NCBI GenBank assembly: GCA_032718565.1
Contig: JAVGVS010000727.1
Span: 33,501 to 97,500, forward strand
Length of the DNA: 64,000 nucleotides
Direction: 5' to 3'
Source: Distichodus sexfasciatus
Taxonomy: Eukaryota > Chordata > Actinopteri > Characiformes > Distichodontidae
Position 1 is the stretch's first letter; every line of letters begins with the position of its first letter. Below, piece by piece: positions 46,680 to 58,302 of the stretch. The notes beneath the pieces were generated by a model. The model searched no databases. It was not told the DNA's origin and saw only the letters and a program-made list of their open reading frames with translations. A program made the translations under genes and the position numbers.

Positions 46680-47570
46680 AAAGAGGCTCTTTTCATTTGG
46701 TGCTATACCTCTGGCCCGGCTAAGTCTTTTCTTCCCTCCTTTAATCCGTTCCTTTATTTCAGAAAAACACAAAACCAGGTTCCACGCAGTGCTTTAGTGG
46801 CTAAAAGTGAAAGAGCTGTTTTTTCCCCCAGGCTCAGCCCCTGAATCGCGCTGGAAAATTGGTTTTCCTGAATAGGTGAAGGAGGAAAAACATTTAATAA
46901 GATCCGAGGGAGGCTCGGCACTCGCAATCTGCTCTTTAAACAGGTGGAAACTGGACCTTCTCAATTATACCAATAGTAAGTATCAAACCAGCATGGAAAT
47001 GCTGTTTTAAATGGCCAGGATTAGCAACTGGCAATGAAAATGGAAACCAGTCGAACTAAGTGGAGACCCTTATTGTTAATTTCACCATAAACACAATTGT
47101 GCGAGGGGGAGAGACTGTTTAATCAAGCTGGAATTAAATGGAAGGAAATTAAGAAATCGATTGTTTTATAAGAGAGGGATATAGCTAGTTAAGTCATTTC
47201 TATTCTACTCCCTATTTATCTTCCATCTTAAAAGGTCCAAAACACATAAAGTAAACGAACCAAACGAATTAAGTTGCAAAACGATTTTAACTGTCCCTCT
47301 GAAAAATATAGGTTGCTAAATTTGCTAGAAAGCGTTTTTGTGGAGCCCCATTAATTACTGCGAATAATACAGAATGCGTCTGAATGATTAGAAAGACACA
47401 GCAGCCCTAAATACAAAAACCTTCTTCAGAGCCATAAACGAAAAACAGGTTCATCACTGAAAAATGAGCCCTTTTTGGCACCGTAATTTGTGACACGATT
47501 ATTGAGCAATATGTTGTGATAATGAACACATTCTTCATTTTAATTCGTCCCCACCGATGTTAAATTCGAA
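46680..47570. promoter_or_regulatory. fezf2: fezf2 upstream region, candidate enhancers
   Basis: About 0.9 kb of repeat-free DNA starting 1.5 kb before the start codon. It is rich in TAAT/ATTA and TTAAT motifs (gtttaatcaagctggaatta, taatttcaccataaacac). Proximal upstream DNA drives forebrain fezf2 expression in fish, but this exact block is inferred. Confidence 0.4.
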
Positions 47571-47671
47571 CGCGTGCTGTCGGTCATGGTCACTAGATTT
47601 GGGGGCGAGTGGGATAAAAAAAAAAGCCATATGCAGTAATATTTGTCATGCACACCACCCCCACGGCCGCG

Positions 47672-47677
47672 TATAAA
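47672..47677 (+). promoter_or_regulatory. fezf2: possible TATA box upstream of fezf2
   Basis: TATAAA occurs in GC-rich context (gcgtataaatggg) 531 bp before the fezf2 start codon. It would imply a 5' UTR of about 500 nt. A poly(A) tract at 47816-47842 would fall inside that leader, which makes the assignment uncertain. Confidence 0.3.
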
Positions 47678-47811
47678 TGGGTAGCGGAGAGAACGGGAGC
47701 GATGGCGTTTTCCCGCGTCGTCTCCTCCTCCGTGATGTCAGTCCGAGTGCCGGTGGAAAATGAAAATGTGACCGAGTCACGCGGCTTTCCGTGAAACCCG
47801 CTGGAGAATAA

Positions 47812-47815
<4 letters not shown>

Positions 47816-47842
<27 letters not shown>
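47816..47842 (+). repeat. poly(A) tract in fezf2 leader region
   Basis: A run of about 27 A residues 360 bp before the start codon, with no SINE attached. Confidence 0.95.
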
Positions 47843-47844
<2 letters not shown>

Positions 47845-48202
47845 ACAACATTGACTCTCCTGCCGTCCGAAAATTTTCATGAAGGTGCTGAATGGGAGCG
47901 AGCCGAGGAGGGTTTTCTTACGCTGCGTATTCTCCCCTTAACGAGCTCTGTAATGTCCTGGTAATTTTGTGTGCACTAGTTAATGAGCGTTAAGTCGCTA
48001 CCCCTGGATGCTATTGTCCTGGAGACGGGGGGGCAATTTGAATGCAAATAGGGGAGGGGGGGAGACAGTGTAGAGAGCAAAAAAAGGACGCAGTGCAAGG
48101 TGCTTATTAAACTGATGTGTGTCGTGGCTTGTGTGGAATTCGACAGCAGCAGAGGAGGACGCGGCGCGGGATTCAGGGCTCAGAACTTCTTCTCCGTGAG
48201 AC

Positions 48203-48979
48203 ATGGCGAGTTCCGTCCCGCTGGAGACGGTGATGTCCGCCGCCGCGTCGCCAAAATCGCTCGCCTTCTCCATCGACCGGATCATGTCCAAAACGTCGGA
48301 ACCGAGACCGAGAGACAGGGGGAGGGAGAGAGAGGTGCTGGGCCTGTGCGCGCCCGTGCCCTGCCTCATCCCCATCCAGCCGCTCGCCTACGACCTGCAG
48401 GCCAAAGCGCTCATCAACTACTCGGAATTTTGGAAAGCTAACTTAAGAGGGACGCTATGTACCTCCACCGCCCCGGTCACCTCCGCCGCGTGTAAAACCA
48501 ACTGCGGTCTGTGTTGTGGCAAAAGCACGGACTCGTGCTACAAGCAGCAGCAGCAGCAGCACCAGCCCCTACTGTCGGGCAGCAGGGTGATCAAACCCCA
48601 GGTGATACACCAGGCGATGCCCACCGGCGGCTCCCTGTACTACTTCAACTACCTGGACTCTGCTTATCACCAGTCCGAGCTGCTGAGTGGACACTTGCTG
48701 AGCTCGCAGGCGCAGGCCCTCAGCGCGCAGCACAAGCTCCTGTTGCTGGAGAGCGCCAAGCTGAGCACCGCGGCCGCCGCTGAGAAGCTGCCCACACCGC
48801 ACTTCCCGCACAAGGAGCGGCTCCCGGGACAGCTCGACCTGATCGTGAAGGACGCGCACGCGTTGGGCTCCGAAAAGAACGGCGGCACGGCCAAGGTACA
48901 CGGCAAGAGCAGCAGCGGCAGCAACAACTGCACCGCAGACGGAAAACCCAAAAACTTCACCTGCGAAGTTTGCGGAAAG
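48203..48979 (+). CDS. fezf2: fezf2 exon 1
   Basis: 259 codons, phase 0, donor gtgaga from 48980. It holds the EH1 motif, a CxxC-rich patch around residues 98-113, the polyQ run and an Ala/Ser-rich linker. It ends FTCEVCGK, splitting zinc finger 1 after its second cysteine. Codon use is GC-rich compared with the flanking AT-rich DNA. Confidence 0.96.
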
Positions 48980-50725
48980 GTGAGATTTTCACTTAAAAAA
49001 AAAAAAATGTGCCCACATCTGCTGGCGAGATACAAAATTACTGATCCAAAAAATACAAATGCATGAATCCTGGGCTGTTAATGGAAACTTATAACGGGAT
49101 TATTTAGTGGAAAACAGGTTCAAAATAAATGTTCCAAAAATATTACTGAGTGCATTCGTTGCTAATAACTGAATTATTGAATATGGAACGTGGAAAATGA
49201 AGTTTCAAATCGATGTTCAAAAATACTCTTGTATTCATGCCCAACTTAATAAAAATAATATCAGAATTGTTTTAACGTGGAAAACAGAGGCCTTACAATT
49301 TGTCAGTAAGAGAAACTGATCTGCCATAATATTAAATACATTTTTTCTACGATATTTTACTTAAGAACAAAAAAATCTGCAAAACTAAATCACGTTTTTT
49401 CCTCCTCGATACCAAGTGGCTTCTTTAATTTCTTCTGAAAACTGAATGGTGGTGTTTTTTCTTGTAGGTGTTTAATGCGCATTACAACCTGACGCGCCAC
49501 ATGCCGGTTCACACTGGTGCGAGGCCGTTTGTGTGTAAAGTGTGTGGTAAAGGATTCCGGCAGGCGAGCACGCTGTGCCGACACAAAATTATACACACAC
49601 AAGTGAGTAACCACTTCTAGCTAATTAAATACAACGTAATTCATTTGTTGATTGCCGTTAATTATACTAGTAAATAAATGTGTCTATTAATGCTAATGCT
49701 GCTACTACAATTTATTATATTTTTATATTACACGGCAGGCAAATAATATTTATCTAATAATACAAACGAATATTTTTGTTCATATAATTTTAAAACTTGC
49801 CTAATATAAACATAACGAAATTATTTCCCTTTTGTAGGAAAAACCTCATAAATGCAACCAGTGTGGGAAAGCTTTTAATCGGAGTTCCACGTTAAACACT
49901 CACGTTCGGATCCACGCCGGATACAAGCCGTTCGTCTGTGAATTTTGTGGAAAAGGCTTTCATCAAAAAGGTAAGTTTTTCAAAATGTTTAATATTCAAA
50001 ATTTCAATTACTGCATGAGTCAATGTCTGAACGATTAAAATAAATACAAATGACAGAGGAGTGAAATCTAATTTAAGAAATGAGATTAACTATAAAGCGT
50101 GGAGACTGAAAGAGGCTGTGGGAAGCGGCGAATTTGCAAACCCGATTGAAAAAGTGAAATGTCACTTTGGACTAGTGAACTATGCCTAAAAACTCCCACA
50201 TTTCCTCTGGGTCAGGACACAGACCTCCCTCGCTTTTATAATCCGACAGTTTTTGGCTATTTGGCTCCTTGATTTTGACAAAGTTTGACAACTTCTTGAC
50301 TTCCAACATGCAAAGCCCTGATTAAGGAGGGCTTCGGAGATAAAATCTTTTCCCTCAGATGTAACTTAATTGTCAACTAGTGACCTTCTGGACAAAAGGG
50401 GCCACGCCGATCTTCTGACATTGAAGATGATTTTTTAAAAATTAATTCGTTTTCTCCTTTTTCCGCAGGTAATTACAAAAATCACAAACTGACACACAGC
50501 GGCGAGAAACAGTTCAAGTGCTCCATCTGCAACAAAGCCTTCCATCAGATCTACAACCTGACCTTCCACATGCACACACACAACGACAAGAAGCCCTTCA
50601 CCTGCGGGACGTGCGGGAAAGGCTTCTGCAGGAACTTTGACCTGAAAAAACACATAAGAAAGCTGCACGACACTTCCAGCTGTTTATCTGCGGGAGAAGA
50701 TGCTTCTAGAGGACTCCAGAACTGA
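48203..50725 (+). CDS. fezf2: fezf2, Fez-family zinc finger protein 2, complete
   Basis: A nuclear C2H2 zinc-finger transcriptional repressor that specifies forebrain, diencephalic and corticofugal neurons in vertebrates. The coding exons are 48203-48979, 49468-49602, 49838-49970 and 50469-50725, with GT-AG introns and continuous phase: 433 residues, close to the usual 430-460. Residues 20-28 (LAFSIDRIM) are the EH1 Groucho-binding motif. Residues 115-119 are a Gln run. Six fingers have first cysteines at 254, 282, 310, 338, 366 and 394, linked by TGEKP-like spacers, with HIRKLH closing the last. The segments RVIKPQVIHQA and GSLYYFNYLDSAYH are FEZF2-type and absent from FEZF1 as I recall it. 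The start ATG follows cgtgagac and precedes the conserved MASS N-terminus. Confidence 0.97.
49468..49602 (+). CDS. fezf2: fezf2 exon 2
   Basis: 45 codons, phase 0 (acceptor cttgtag, donor gtgagt). It completes finger 1 (VFNAHYNLTRHMPVH) and encodes finger 2 (CKVCGKGFRQASTLCRH). Confidence 0.96.
49838..49970 (+). CDS. fezf2: fezf2 exon 3
   Basis: 133 nt, acceptor ttttgtag, donor gtaagt. It encodes finger 3 (CNQCGKAFNRSSTLNTH) and most of finger 4 (CEFCGKGFHQKG). It leaves one base of a Gly codon for exon 4. Confidence 0.96.
50469..50725 (+). CDS. fezf2: fezf2 exon 4 and stop
   Basis: 257 nt, acceptor ttttccgcag. It completes finger 4 and encodes fingers 5 (CSICNKAFHQIYNLTFH) and 6 (CGTCGKGFCRNFDLKKH), then an 18-residue Ser-rich tail and TGA. 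Confidence 0.96.
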
Positions 50726-50837
50726 GCCACGGAGCCCGGACACGGACTATATGTACAAAAACAAAACGAGGAAATAAAGCCCTTCGATCCACATGATCAT
50801 CACCGGGCGGGACCAGTCTCTTCATAAGGAAATTGTA

Positions 50838-50853
50838 AATAAACACGAATAAA
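50838..50853 (+). terminator. fezf2: fezf2 polyadenylation signals
   Basis: Two AATAAA hexamers (50838-50843 and 50848-50853) sit about 115-130 bp after the stop and are followed by A/T-rich sequence. They would give a short 3' UTR. Confidence 0.55.
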
Positions 50854-51229
50854 ATATTATTTAAAAATATTTACTTTTATCTGGAAGCTTTTTTATTAAC
50901 TTGAATGCTTAAAGTGCTCCAAGTGCTTGAACATGTTGCACATTTTTTACATTTACGAACATTTAGAGATTATTTTACAAAGATCATTTCATGCTAAATA
51001 AACGAAAGGGAATGGAAGATTTATAAATCTAATACCAATTTCGAGATTTTTAAAATGTTAGTGTAATAAAAAATTACAATAATATATACGGTTACTTAAA
51101 AAAAAAAAAAGAATTGACGTGGGAAATCTGTTGAAGCCGTTTTAAACGTGCTGCTTTAACATATTTTAAGCCTTTTATCAGACAAACCTACACTTTCAAA
51201 ACGAAAAAATCATTTGCGGGTGCAAATTA

Positions 51230-51860
51230 TTTTGAGTTTAATTCTCTGCGGTCGGGAGTCTTTCAGGCACATTTTCCGCGACGTGACCGCGACTCTCTTG
51301 TCCGAATTGGATCGAACAGCAATGAGAAATCATTATCGCGCAGACAGATTTCCTCCTCCTCCTCCTCCTCATTCGAGAGTTTTGCAGCTCGTCGTTGCTG
51401 AACGGCGCGTTTACACTCAGACGTCCGACGGCTCCGCGCCTGTGACCGCGCACTTGACTTCGGTTTAATGGCTCGAATTATCAGATAAAACATGGACTCT
51501 CCAAAGCCCATTATCGTAATCAGGGCTGAGGGCCGCGCGGGAGCTCCGTCCGCCGCCGCCGCCCAAATCAAGCTCCAGCTTTAATAACTCATAATAAATT
51601 CAGCGCACGGCCTGTGGAACAATATTATCCTTCCGCGCGCACGGAAACCGGGACGAGAGCCGCGGTGCGTGAGTGCAAATCTCCGCGCGACAATTACCGT
51701 GCAATTATGCGCGCGTCCCGGGAGTGCGCCACGAAGACTAATATTACACGTTTGGAAGCTCGTTCGACTGGTCACGCGGGAGAACGGAACACTGTTCCGG
51801 TGGAACCGAGCACTTAATTCATCCAGAGACTATTTCACAAAGAAGTCGTTAAAACGTTTG
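51230..51860. promoter_or_regulatory. candidate conserved non-coding block downstream of fezf2
   Basis: CpG-rich unique DNA with cccattatcgtaatcaggg and tttaataactcataataaat. It has numerous intact gcgcgc sites and no coding signature. Confidence 0.35.
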
Positions 51861-51869
51861 GCGATGGGA

Positions 51870-52640
51870 CGAGTTAAAGTGGGAGTTGGGATGTTAAAAC
51901 AGGGCGAAACACAAATATCTTTAAACTAAAATTAAAAAAATATATATATAAATTGTATATTTTTAAGTTATGAGACAGGGTAAAAACGATGGGATTTTTT
52001 GCATAAAAGTACAAATCTAGTTTACTAAATGGTTCATACAGAACTTTAAACTGATATAGAAAATAAACCGAAGGTTCGTCCGGGTGGAAAATGGGATCAG
52101 ACATTGTGGCACCAACCAAAAAATGCTCCCGAAATTCATTTAAAAAGGGTCTTTATGGATCCAAAATTATTCTATGGCATCACACCAAAAAGCCATTTCT
52201 CTGATTTTCATTTTAAGAGTGCGACAATCTTAGTATCCAGGGTTATGGCGTTATTTCCCCAATAATTCATTAAAAACGAGGACTTTTAATATTTTTGTTT
52301 GAGATTTTGTAGATGTTTAATTACAGATGCAATAAAGGATATTTTAAAATATAAACATCTTCATTAACTAATAACAAAGGAGGATATGGTTGAGACAAAT
52401 TCCAACACAACCGCTTAATGCAAAACACGTAGTACTTAAGTGACCTTCACATACTTTATTTTTGCTGCGGTTCACAGTATTTAATACTTCACTGTTATTC
52501 TCACTTCAGCAGTGCGGTGGATGTTAATAACAAGTAGCACGCGGAATTCAGGCCATTCTTCAAGCTCAAAGCGACAAAAGCTTGTTTTGAGAAAAGCCTG
52601 GGAAGGGACAGTTTTGGGGGCAAGTTTCACTAAAAGGCAG
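51870..52640. other. AT-rich intergenic DNA
   Basis: No gene, repeat or regulatory block recognised. Confidence 0.5.
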
Positions 52641-53280
52641 AATTTTTTGACGCGAAGCTGCGCCTGTGTCGGACAGACAGCGCCTCGGAAAAAAGCGAGG
52701 GAAGAGAAAAGAGGAGAAGAAGTAAACAAGCCAGAGGCAGGCCGGTTGCCCTTTTCCCTGCACTTTACCTCTCAAACATCTGAGCAACCGGCTTTGCTGC
52801 TAGAAACATGTTAATTGAGCGCCGAGCTCATTAGGGCGCGCACATGCGCCGCTGCGAGGGGCATTTCTTCTTTTTCTTTCTCTCTCTTTTTCCCTTCGCG
52901 GACAAGAGCGCAGTAATGAAGCATCAACACGGAGAGCAGCACAGAGCCGGACCGGGCCAAATGGAGGCATTTACCCGCGACAAAAGCCCCGGCCGGGAGA
53001 GCAAGAAAAGGAGCGGCGGAGCTTTTTGTTTGGGAGACTCAATTGATTGTAAATGGAAGATTAACGCGGGGTTTTTTTAAGAGGCGAGGGAGAAAGGTCC
53101 CAATTAAGCCCACCAAATGTTAACTACATCGCTTTCCCCCCGTTTAGAGCGAATGAAATTCTAATTAAAGCGTCCTCCTCCTCCTCCTCCTCCTCCTCCT
53201 CCTCGGGCCGCTTTGCGCTTCTTTTTTGGGGGGCCACAAAGCGCCGGCGAGGGCCAAGTTAATGAGCCAATAAACTCTGT
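52640..53280. promoter_or_regulatory. candidate conserved non-coding block
   Basis: Unique DNA with catgttaattgagcgccgag, cccaattaagcccaccaaat and aattctaattaaagcgtcc, containing a (TCC)n run at 53172-53203. Confidence 0.35.
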
Positions 53281-53284
53281 TCTG

Positions 53285-54440
53285 GGGACCTGTTCATGTC
53301 CAAAAAAACACACACAATGTCCATGTTCTAAAAGTACGCCGACAAAAACAAAATGGCAAATGCAAAACGTAGAGCCTCTTCCAAATAAAGCACCATAAAT
53401 GTTATAGGGACTATACGAGAGTAGCCCTAACTGTCATATGAAGTGGAGTTAAAACATCTAGTTTGTAGCACCAAATATAAATGATTATTTATTCACAAAA
53501 CCAAAATTACGCCTTCACTATGGGGGTTCTAAAAATGATTCCACAAAGAACATTTTTGCACTACTTGCACTATTTTTGCTATCTTAAGATGAACAGTCAT
53601 AATAATCTGCATCCACCATGGTTCTACTGCTGAATATTTGAAGTGCTTCAAAGTATTTCAAACTCCAAAGTACACTCTTAGAGAGAATAAAAGATAAAAA
53701 TGATTATAAAGGATGAGAACAAACATTTTTTAATGAAGCTTCCCTCAACCATTTGCTTAACGGCTCATTTAAAAACAACTAAAGAATGTGATTATTGATT
53801 AACACATCGAGCTGATTATATTTAGGCCAAGTCTAAGAGTCTCTCCTCAACCTAAAAGCTTATTTAATGGCAACTACAGCAGATCCACACCCACACACAC
53901 TCAGCCTTCAAACGGCACTACGGCTCGGGTGCAAGGACGGAGGGTTCGATCCCGCGTGTGATTTGACGTGGTCCTAACAGTGCCATGAGGCCGATTGTGA
54001 AGGACAACGCAACGAGAAGGTGCTTTGTGGCTTAGAGGTTTCGGGGCGGGCGAGGCGGGCGAGGAGGGCAGCGAGAGCCCCCACAACGTCAATGTCAGCG
54101 TCTGGCACGACCTCCGTTCAAGAGCGAGTCTATGGGGCTCGGGGCTACAGAGCTGAGGGCAAGCTGCTGTCCTCTCAGCCCACGCCTTTAACCAGCACTC
54201 ACTCCCAAAAGAGACGTGGGCCTGACCTCGAAACAATCTGCTCCTCATTCGGCACAGATCTCACAACAACGCCCCCTCAAAAAACCCCACCACTACCCCG
54301 ATTAGACAACGATTAGTGCAGACAGCAGGGTAATTTATTATAGGGGAGTAATGATACAGCAATCTACAGTGATACAATGATTCAACAATAAAATGATTAC
54401 ATTGATATGAGTACATATAAAAACCTGCACTGCATTCTGT
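53285..54440. other. intergenic DNA, no gene
   Basis: Unique sequence. Open frames at 53901-54316 overlap on both strands without homology. Confidence 0.45.
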
Positions 54441-54445
54441 TTACT

Positions 54446-55193
54446 GGGGGTGTAACGATACATCAATACACTGATCAACAAGACCATAATATCGATAAAA
54501 ATCAAAACATGGATCAGACATCATGCACACTGTAACATCATTTTATATTAAACACGGGTGTCTATTTTTATTAAAAGGGAAGTGTGTTTTTCATTTTAAC
54601 ATCTGGATGAACTCAGGAATAGAAATGGTAAATGATATTTTAGTTGCTTTTTGTGATCTGATATGAACGGAAATGAAGGCTTTAAATCAGCAAACTCTGT
54701 AAAAAGACATATTAACATGCTTTTCATCGGCTTCAACTTCAACAATAATTTACGCAATTTCAATTTCTTTGTTTTTCGGTATTACATCTTGACACTTTGA
54801 AAATGGCAGATCAACATTAATTGTAACAGACAAAAACCCACCAAGTTCATCATAAAAACTTACGTTCAAATGCTGCATTTAAGTTTCAAGTAAAAACTAA
54901 TTGTCCATACTAATTATTTCAACTAATTTTTCAAAATCTACTTTTAGCTTTCCATTCCTTCATTTGGTGTTTTAATTCTGCATGAATGTTATATCTGATT
55001 TATCTCTAAGAGGTTACTGGAAAAATCCTCAATTTATTGCTATTTCAAGTTTGCACATTTCAATATAGTTCCTGAGCAGTGTGTTAACACAGTCATATCG
55101 TAGCAGATTTTGAGATATTGCCAGACGTCGAATCATAGTTCGATAAATCAACATAATATCGTATCGTGAGGAAACTTGTGAATTACACTCCTA
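54446..55193. mobile_element. hAT-like MITE carrying repeat B
   Basis: Left end gggggtgtaacgatacatca; inverted right end taggagtgtaattcacaag. The interior at 54890-55110 resembles 3420-3830. No ORF. Confidence 0.5.
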
Positions 55194-55259
55194 ATTTGTA
55201 ATAAACAGCGACGTAACTGTAGCTGCTTAGTCTCCGAGCAGGAAACGTTTGTCCAAGGG

Positions 55260-55990
55260 ATCAATCCAAAAGACGTCAATTACGTCGTCCTTCTTTGCAG
55301 AGAGGGCTTTATGGGAAAGCGGTTCGGGATCAGTCTCATTGTTGGTCAGCGAGGGCTAATGCCGAGATGTCCGGCCTTAATCCCCTGACCCGAGATCCCC
55401 TTCACTTCCACTCCCTGGTGTCACAATGCACGGGTCTTAATTAACTCGGACCTAAAGATCCACCCTCTAAAAAAAGCTGATATTCAGTCCAGCGCAGACG
55501 GAAAAACCCGGGAGGGACAAAGGAGGATTTACGGGCCTGCGATTTACAGACCGACCCCGTAAATAACAGGTGGCAGGCCGTCACTGGAACTATTTACGTC
55601 GGGGGGAAATGTGCAAATTAACGCATAAAAGATGGAAAGTAGCAGCGACAAACTCTGCCAAAGTTGTGCTGCTTTGTTCATAAAAGCTACACACACACAC
55701 AGACGGTTAATTTGAGTGGATGTTTTGAATGCTGGGCCTGACGGGCTCTGATAAGAGGAGCTGTGAAGAACAACAATATTGAAGCACAGAATCAATACGC
55801 GGCAAAACGGTAGAATTTGCCAATTACAAAAAGCCCACAAGAGGCTGCGCTGAATAAAGCGACGGCGGAATAAAAGGCATCAAACGTGGAGAGAATTCCC
55901 CCGCAGGACCTCGCCTTTAAGTGCGGCGCCGCCGCTACGCCGTACACAAAGCCCTGCCTTTACGGGGGAAAAGAGGCACTTAAGGAGGTG
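55260..55990. promoter_or_regulatory. candidate conserved non-coding block
   Basis: Unique DNA with gagggctaatgccgagatg, gggtcttaattaactcgg and a CpG-rich part near 55905-55960. No repeat or ORF of note. Confidence 0.3.
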
Positions 55991-56126
55991 TGAGTGGAAT
56001 GTAACCGCAAAAATATACCAGTGCTGCCCTCTCAAAAACCGCAGAAAAGAAAAATACTTCTGCATCCCACTGGGATTAAAGCAGGAATCTATCCTCAAAC
56101 CAGTGCTGGAGAAGATCTTTACAAGC

Positions 56127-56440
56127 TCCAAGCTGCTGGTGATTAACAGTGTGTAAGCTCCACTACAAGCTGCTGTTGTAATATAGTAGTTACTACACTA
56201 CAAGCTACAGAGTAAAGTAGTAACTACATCCAAGCTGCTTCATCCAGTAACACTGAGGAGTCAGACATTCTGATAAACACACACACGGATTCTCGCTTCA
56301 ACATTGGCCAAGGTGGACTCCATCCTCCAACTCCACCTGGCAGCTGCCAAGCGCACACTGTGATGCAATCAGGACACGGTAGACGATTGGACGCCACTTC
56401 TTCCAATTCGACACCAATCACAAACAGCTGCTAGTTGAGG
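56127..56440 (+). repeat. dispersed repeat A, compact copy
   Basis: Probably the closest to full length without internal insertion: starts tccaagctgctggtgattaa, passes gaggagtcagacattctg and ends cacaaacagctgctagttga, about 314 bp. Confidence 0.8.
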
Positions 56441-57021
56441 ATAAACAAAATGCTGTGCTACCACTTTAGTCTTCACATTAATATAAATATTTCAAAAACG
56501 AATATGAAATTTGATGGAGTTATCTAGAGTTATTATCTAGACCGAGACCCCGTGAGTTGTAAAATCCAGGCCAGCTTCACAAAACTGTGCAAAAATATTC
56601 GGAGCGAGGGATCAAAGTGACAGACATTTGAGCAACTCATTCGGTGTTAGCAACATTAGTGTTTTCTATAACTGCAGTAAAATGCAGTCTTAAAAGTCAG
56701 ACAGTTCGACGTGTGTCAGTATCACAAAGTCTGCTGTGATACGATTTACATAAGATTCAGTTCAGAAGCTAGTGATCAACATGAGACAATATCACATGCT
56801 GATTCAACACCATCACTTTTACTCATATCTAATCACAAAAATCAACTAAAATATCATTTATCATATCATTTTTATTCCTGACCTCAACCAGACATTTAAA
56901 TGGAATCTTTTAATGAAATAAACCTCCTGTTCAATATAAAGTAGCACAACAATATGTATGACATCTGATAAATTTTTATTGATACTATGGGTCGATCAGT
57001 TTATCAGTATATCGATGTATC

Positions 57022-57501
57022 TGTCACGACCCCCGCTGGACTTTGGCCATAACAGGCCTCCTATTGACTTTGCTGAGCGGCCAGCAGACGCCGCCATTGT
57101 TTAGGTTGTGGTGTGTTCAGTTCTGTCTCGTGCTCCCTGTCTGTCAAGTCCTTGTCCCACCTTCCTATGGTGTCCTATTGGTTGATCATTGGTCATTAGT
57201 TTGTTCACCTGGTTCTGGTTTGTTTTGGTCCAGCGCCCTGTTCTGATTGGTTCTCACTTCATTGGTTTACCCTGATTATTTTCTGATTGGTTCCCTTTTG
57301 TTTAACTGATCCAGCCCCTCGTTTCTGTTTTAGGATATAAGCTTAGCTTTTCCCTATTGTCCCTGTCGGTCCACCCTCACACTACCCTCCCCGTGTCGGC
57401 GGGCTGTGTGGGTTTTCAACCTCCAGCTTGAAGAAGAGTTTGGTTTGGTTTGTGGCCCTTGTGCCAATTTTGTTTCTGTTTGTCATGTCATGCTTGTGAC
57501 A
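57022..57501. mobile_element. solo-LTR-like insertion
   Basis: 480 bp beginning tgtcacgacccccgctgg and ending gcttgtgaca (TG...CA), with CCAAT-like gattggtt units and a TATA-like gatataagc near 57333. It interrupts a hAT-like remnant whose end gtatcattacacccctag appears at 57708-57725. A clean target duplication is not visible, so the LTR call is tentative. No viral protein is encoded. Confidence 0.4.
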
Positions 57502-57504
57502 GTG

Positions 57505-57712
57505 CCTCATAGGGTGTTGGTGGCCTAGTGCTAGGACACTCACCTTTGGACCAAGAGGTTGTGGGTTCAAATCCAACCTCTGGTGTTACCAACATTGGGT
57601 TGCTAAGCAAGACCCTTAACCCTAAGTTGCTCTCAGGGGAACTGTCCCTGAAATTAGGAAATGTAAGTCGCTCTGGATAAGAGCGTCTGCTAAATGCTGT
57701 AAATGTAAGTAT
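57505..57712 (+). repeat. tRNA-derived SINE, type 1, near full length
   Basis: tRNA-like head ggtggcctagtgctaggaca and gtgggttcaaatccaacc. Body gctaagcaagacccttaacc. Conserved tail gtcgctctggataagagcgt ending in tgctgtaaatgtaa. Confidence 0.85.
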
Positions 57713-57760
57713 CATTACACCCCTAGTGAACAACAGATCATTGCATTAATGTAGATGGAT

Positions 57761-58302
57761 TAGGGCTGAGCGATACGACCTCAAATCAATATCACAATTA
57801 AATGAAAATTTGATTATTTTGGTTTTGAGGTTTTTCGTTCATCATGTAAAACGGCTCCACTATTAACGCAGGAATGTTGTTTCTAATGAAAGCCTAATTG
57901 TGAGGTAACTGAAGGAAACACACACTGATATAGCGGCAGACTGGACGGGGTCAACACACAAACACACTGGGGAACGTATTAACAGAACTCTTATTTAGAA
58001 AGTTCATCGTCTTTCAGTTTCTTAGGTCCGGGGTCTCTTCTTCTTCCTGTCCTCCACGTCTTCCTCCTTCACACCAGCTACCCGCATCCCCTCTCTCACC
58101 ACATCCATAATCTTCCTTCTAGGCCTTCCTCTTTTCCTCCTACCTGGCAGCTCCATCCTCAACATCCTTTCCCCAATATACTCAGCATCTCTCCTTTGCA
58201 CGTGTCCAAACCACACAATATTCAAAATAATCATCATGGGCAAGATTACGTCCAATTCAGAATGTCAGAATAGATTCATTTTCCATTAATTGTCCAGCCC
58301 TA
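57761..58302. mobile_element. hAT-like MITE interrupted by a LINE fragment
   Basis: Left end tagggctgagcgatacgacc; right end tgtccagccctа-type terminus at 58291-58302 (tgtccagcccta), inverted. A LINE 3' fragment is inserted at about 58020-58220. Confidence 0.65.
58022..58255 (-). pseudogene. 3' fragment of a non-LTR retrotransposon reverse transcriptase
   Basis: The - strand reading contains WFGHVQRRDAEYIGERML and PGRRKRGRPRRKIMDVVR, the typical C-terminal end of fish endonuclease/reverse-transcriptase LINE proteins. Only about 60 residues remain. There is no catalytic domain, so it is a dead 5'-truncated copy. The first residues of this reading come from the surrounding MITE. Confidence 0.7.

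Noticed and set aside
48203..50725. fezf1 instead of fezf2
   Set aside because: The N-terminal MASS start, RVIKPQVIHQ and GSLYYFNYLDSAYH segments and the cadps neighbour fit FEZF2.
52844..53080. Open frame starting MRRCEGHFFFFFLS
   Set aside because: Sits in a candidate regulatory block, low-complexity start, no homology or splice pattern.
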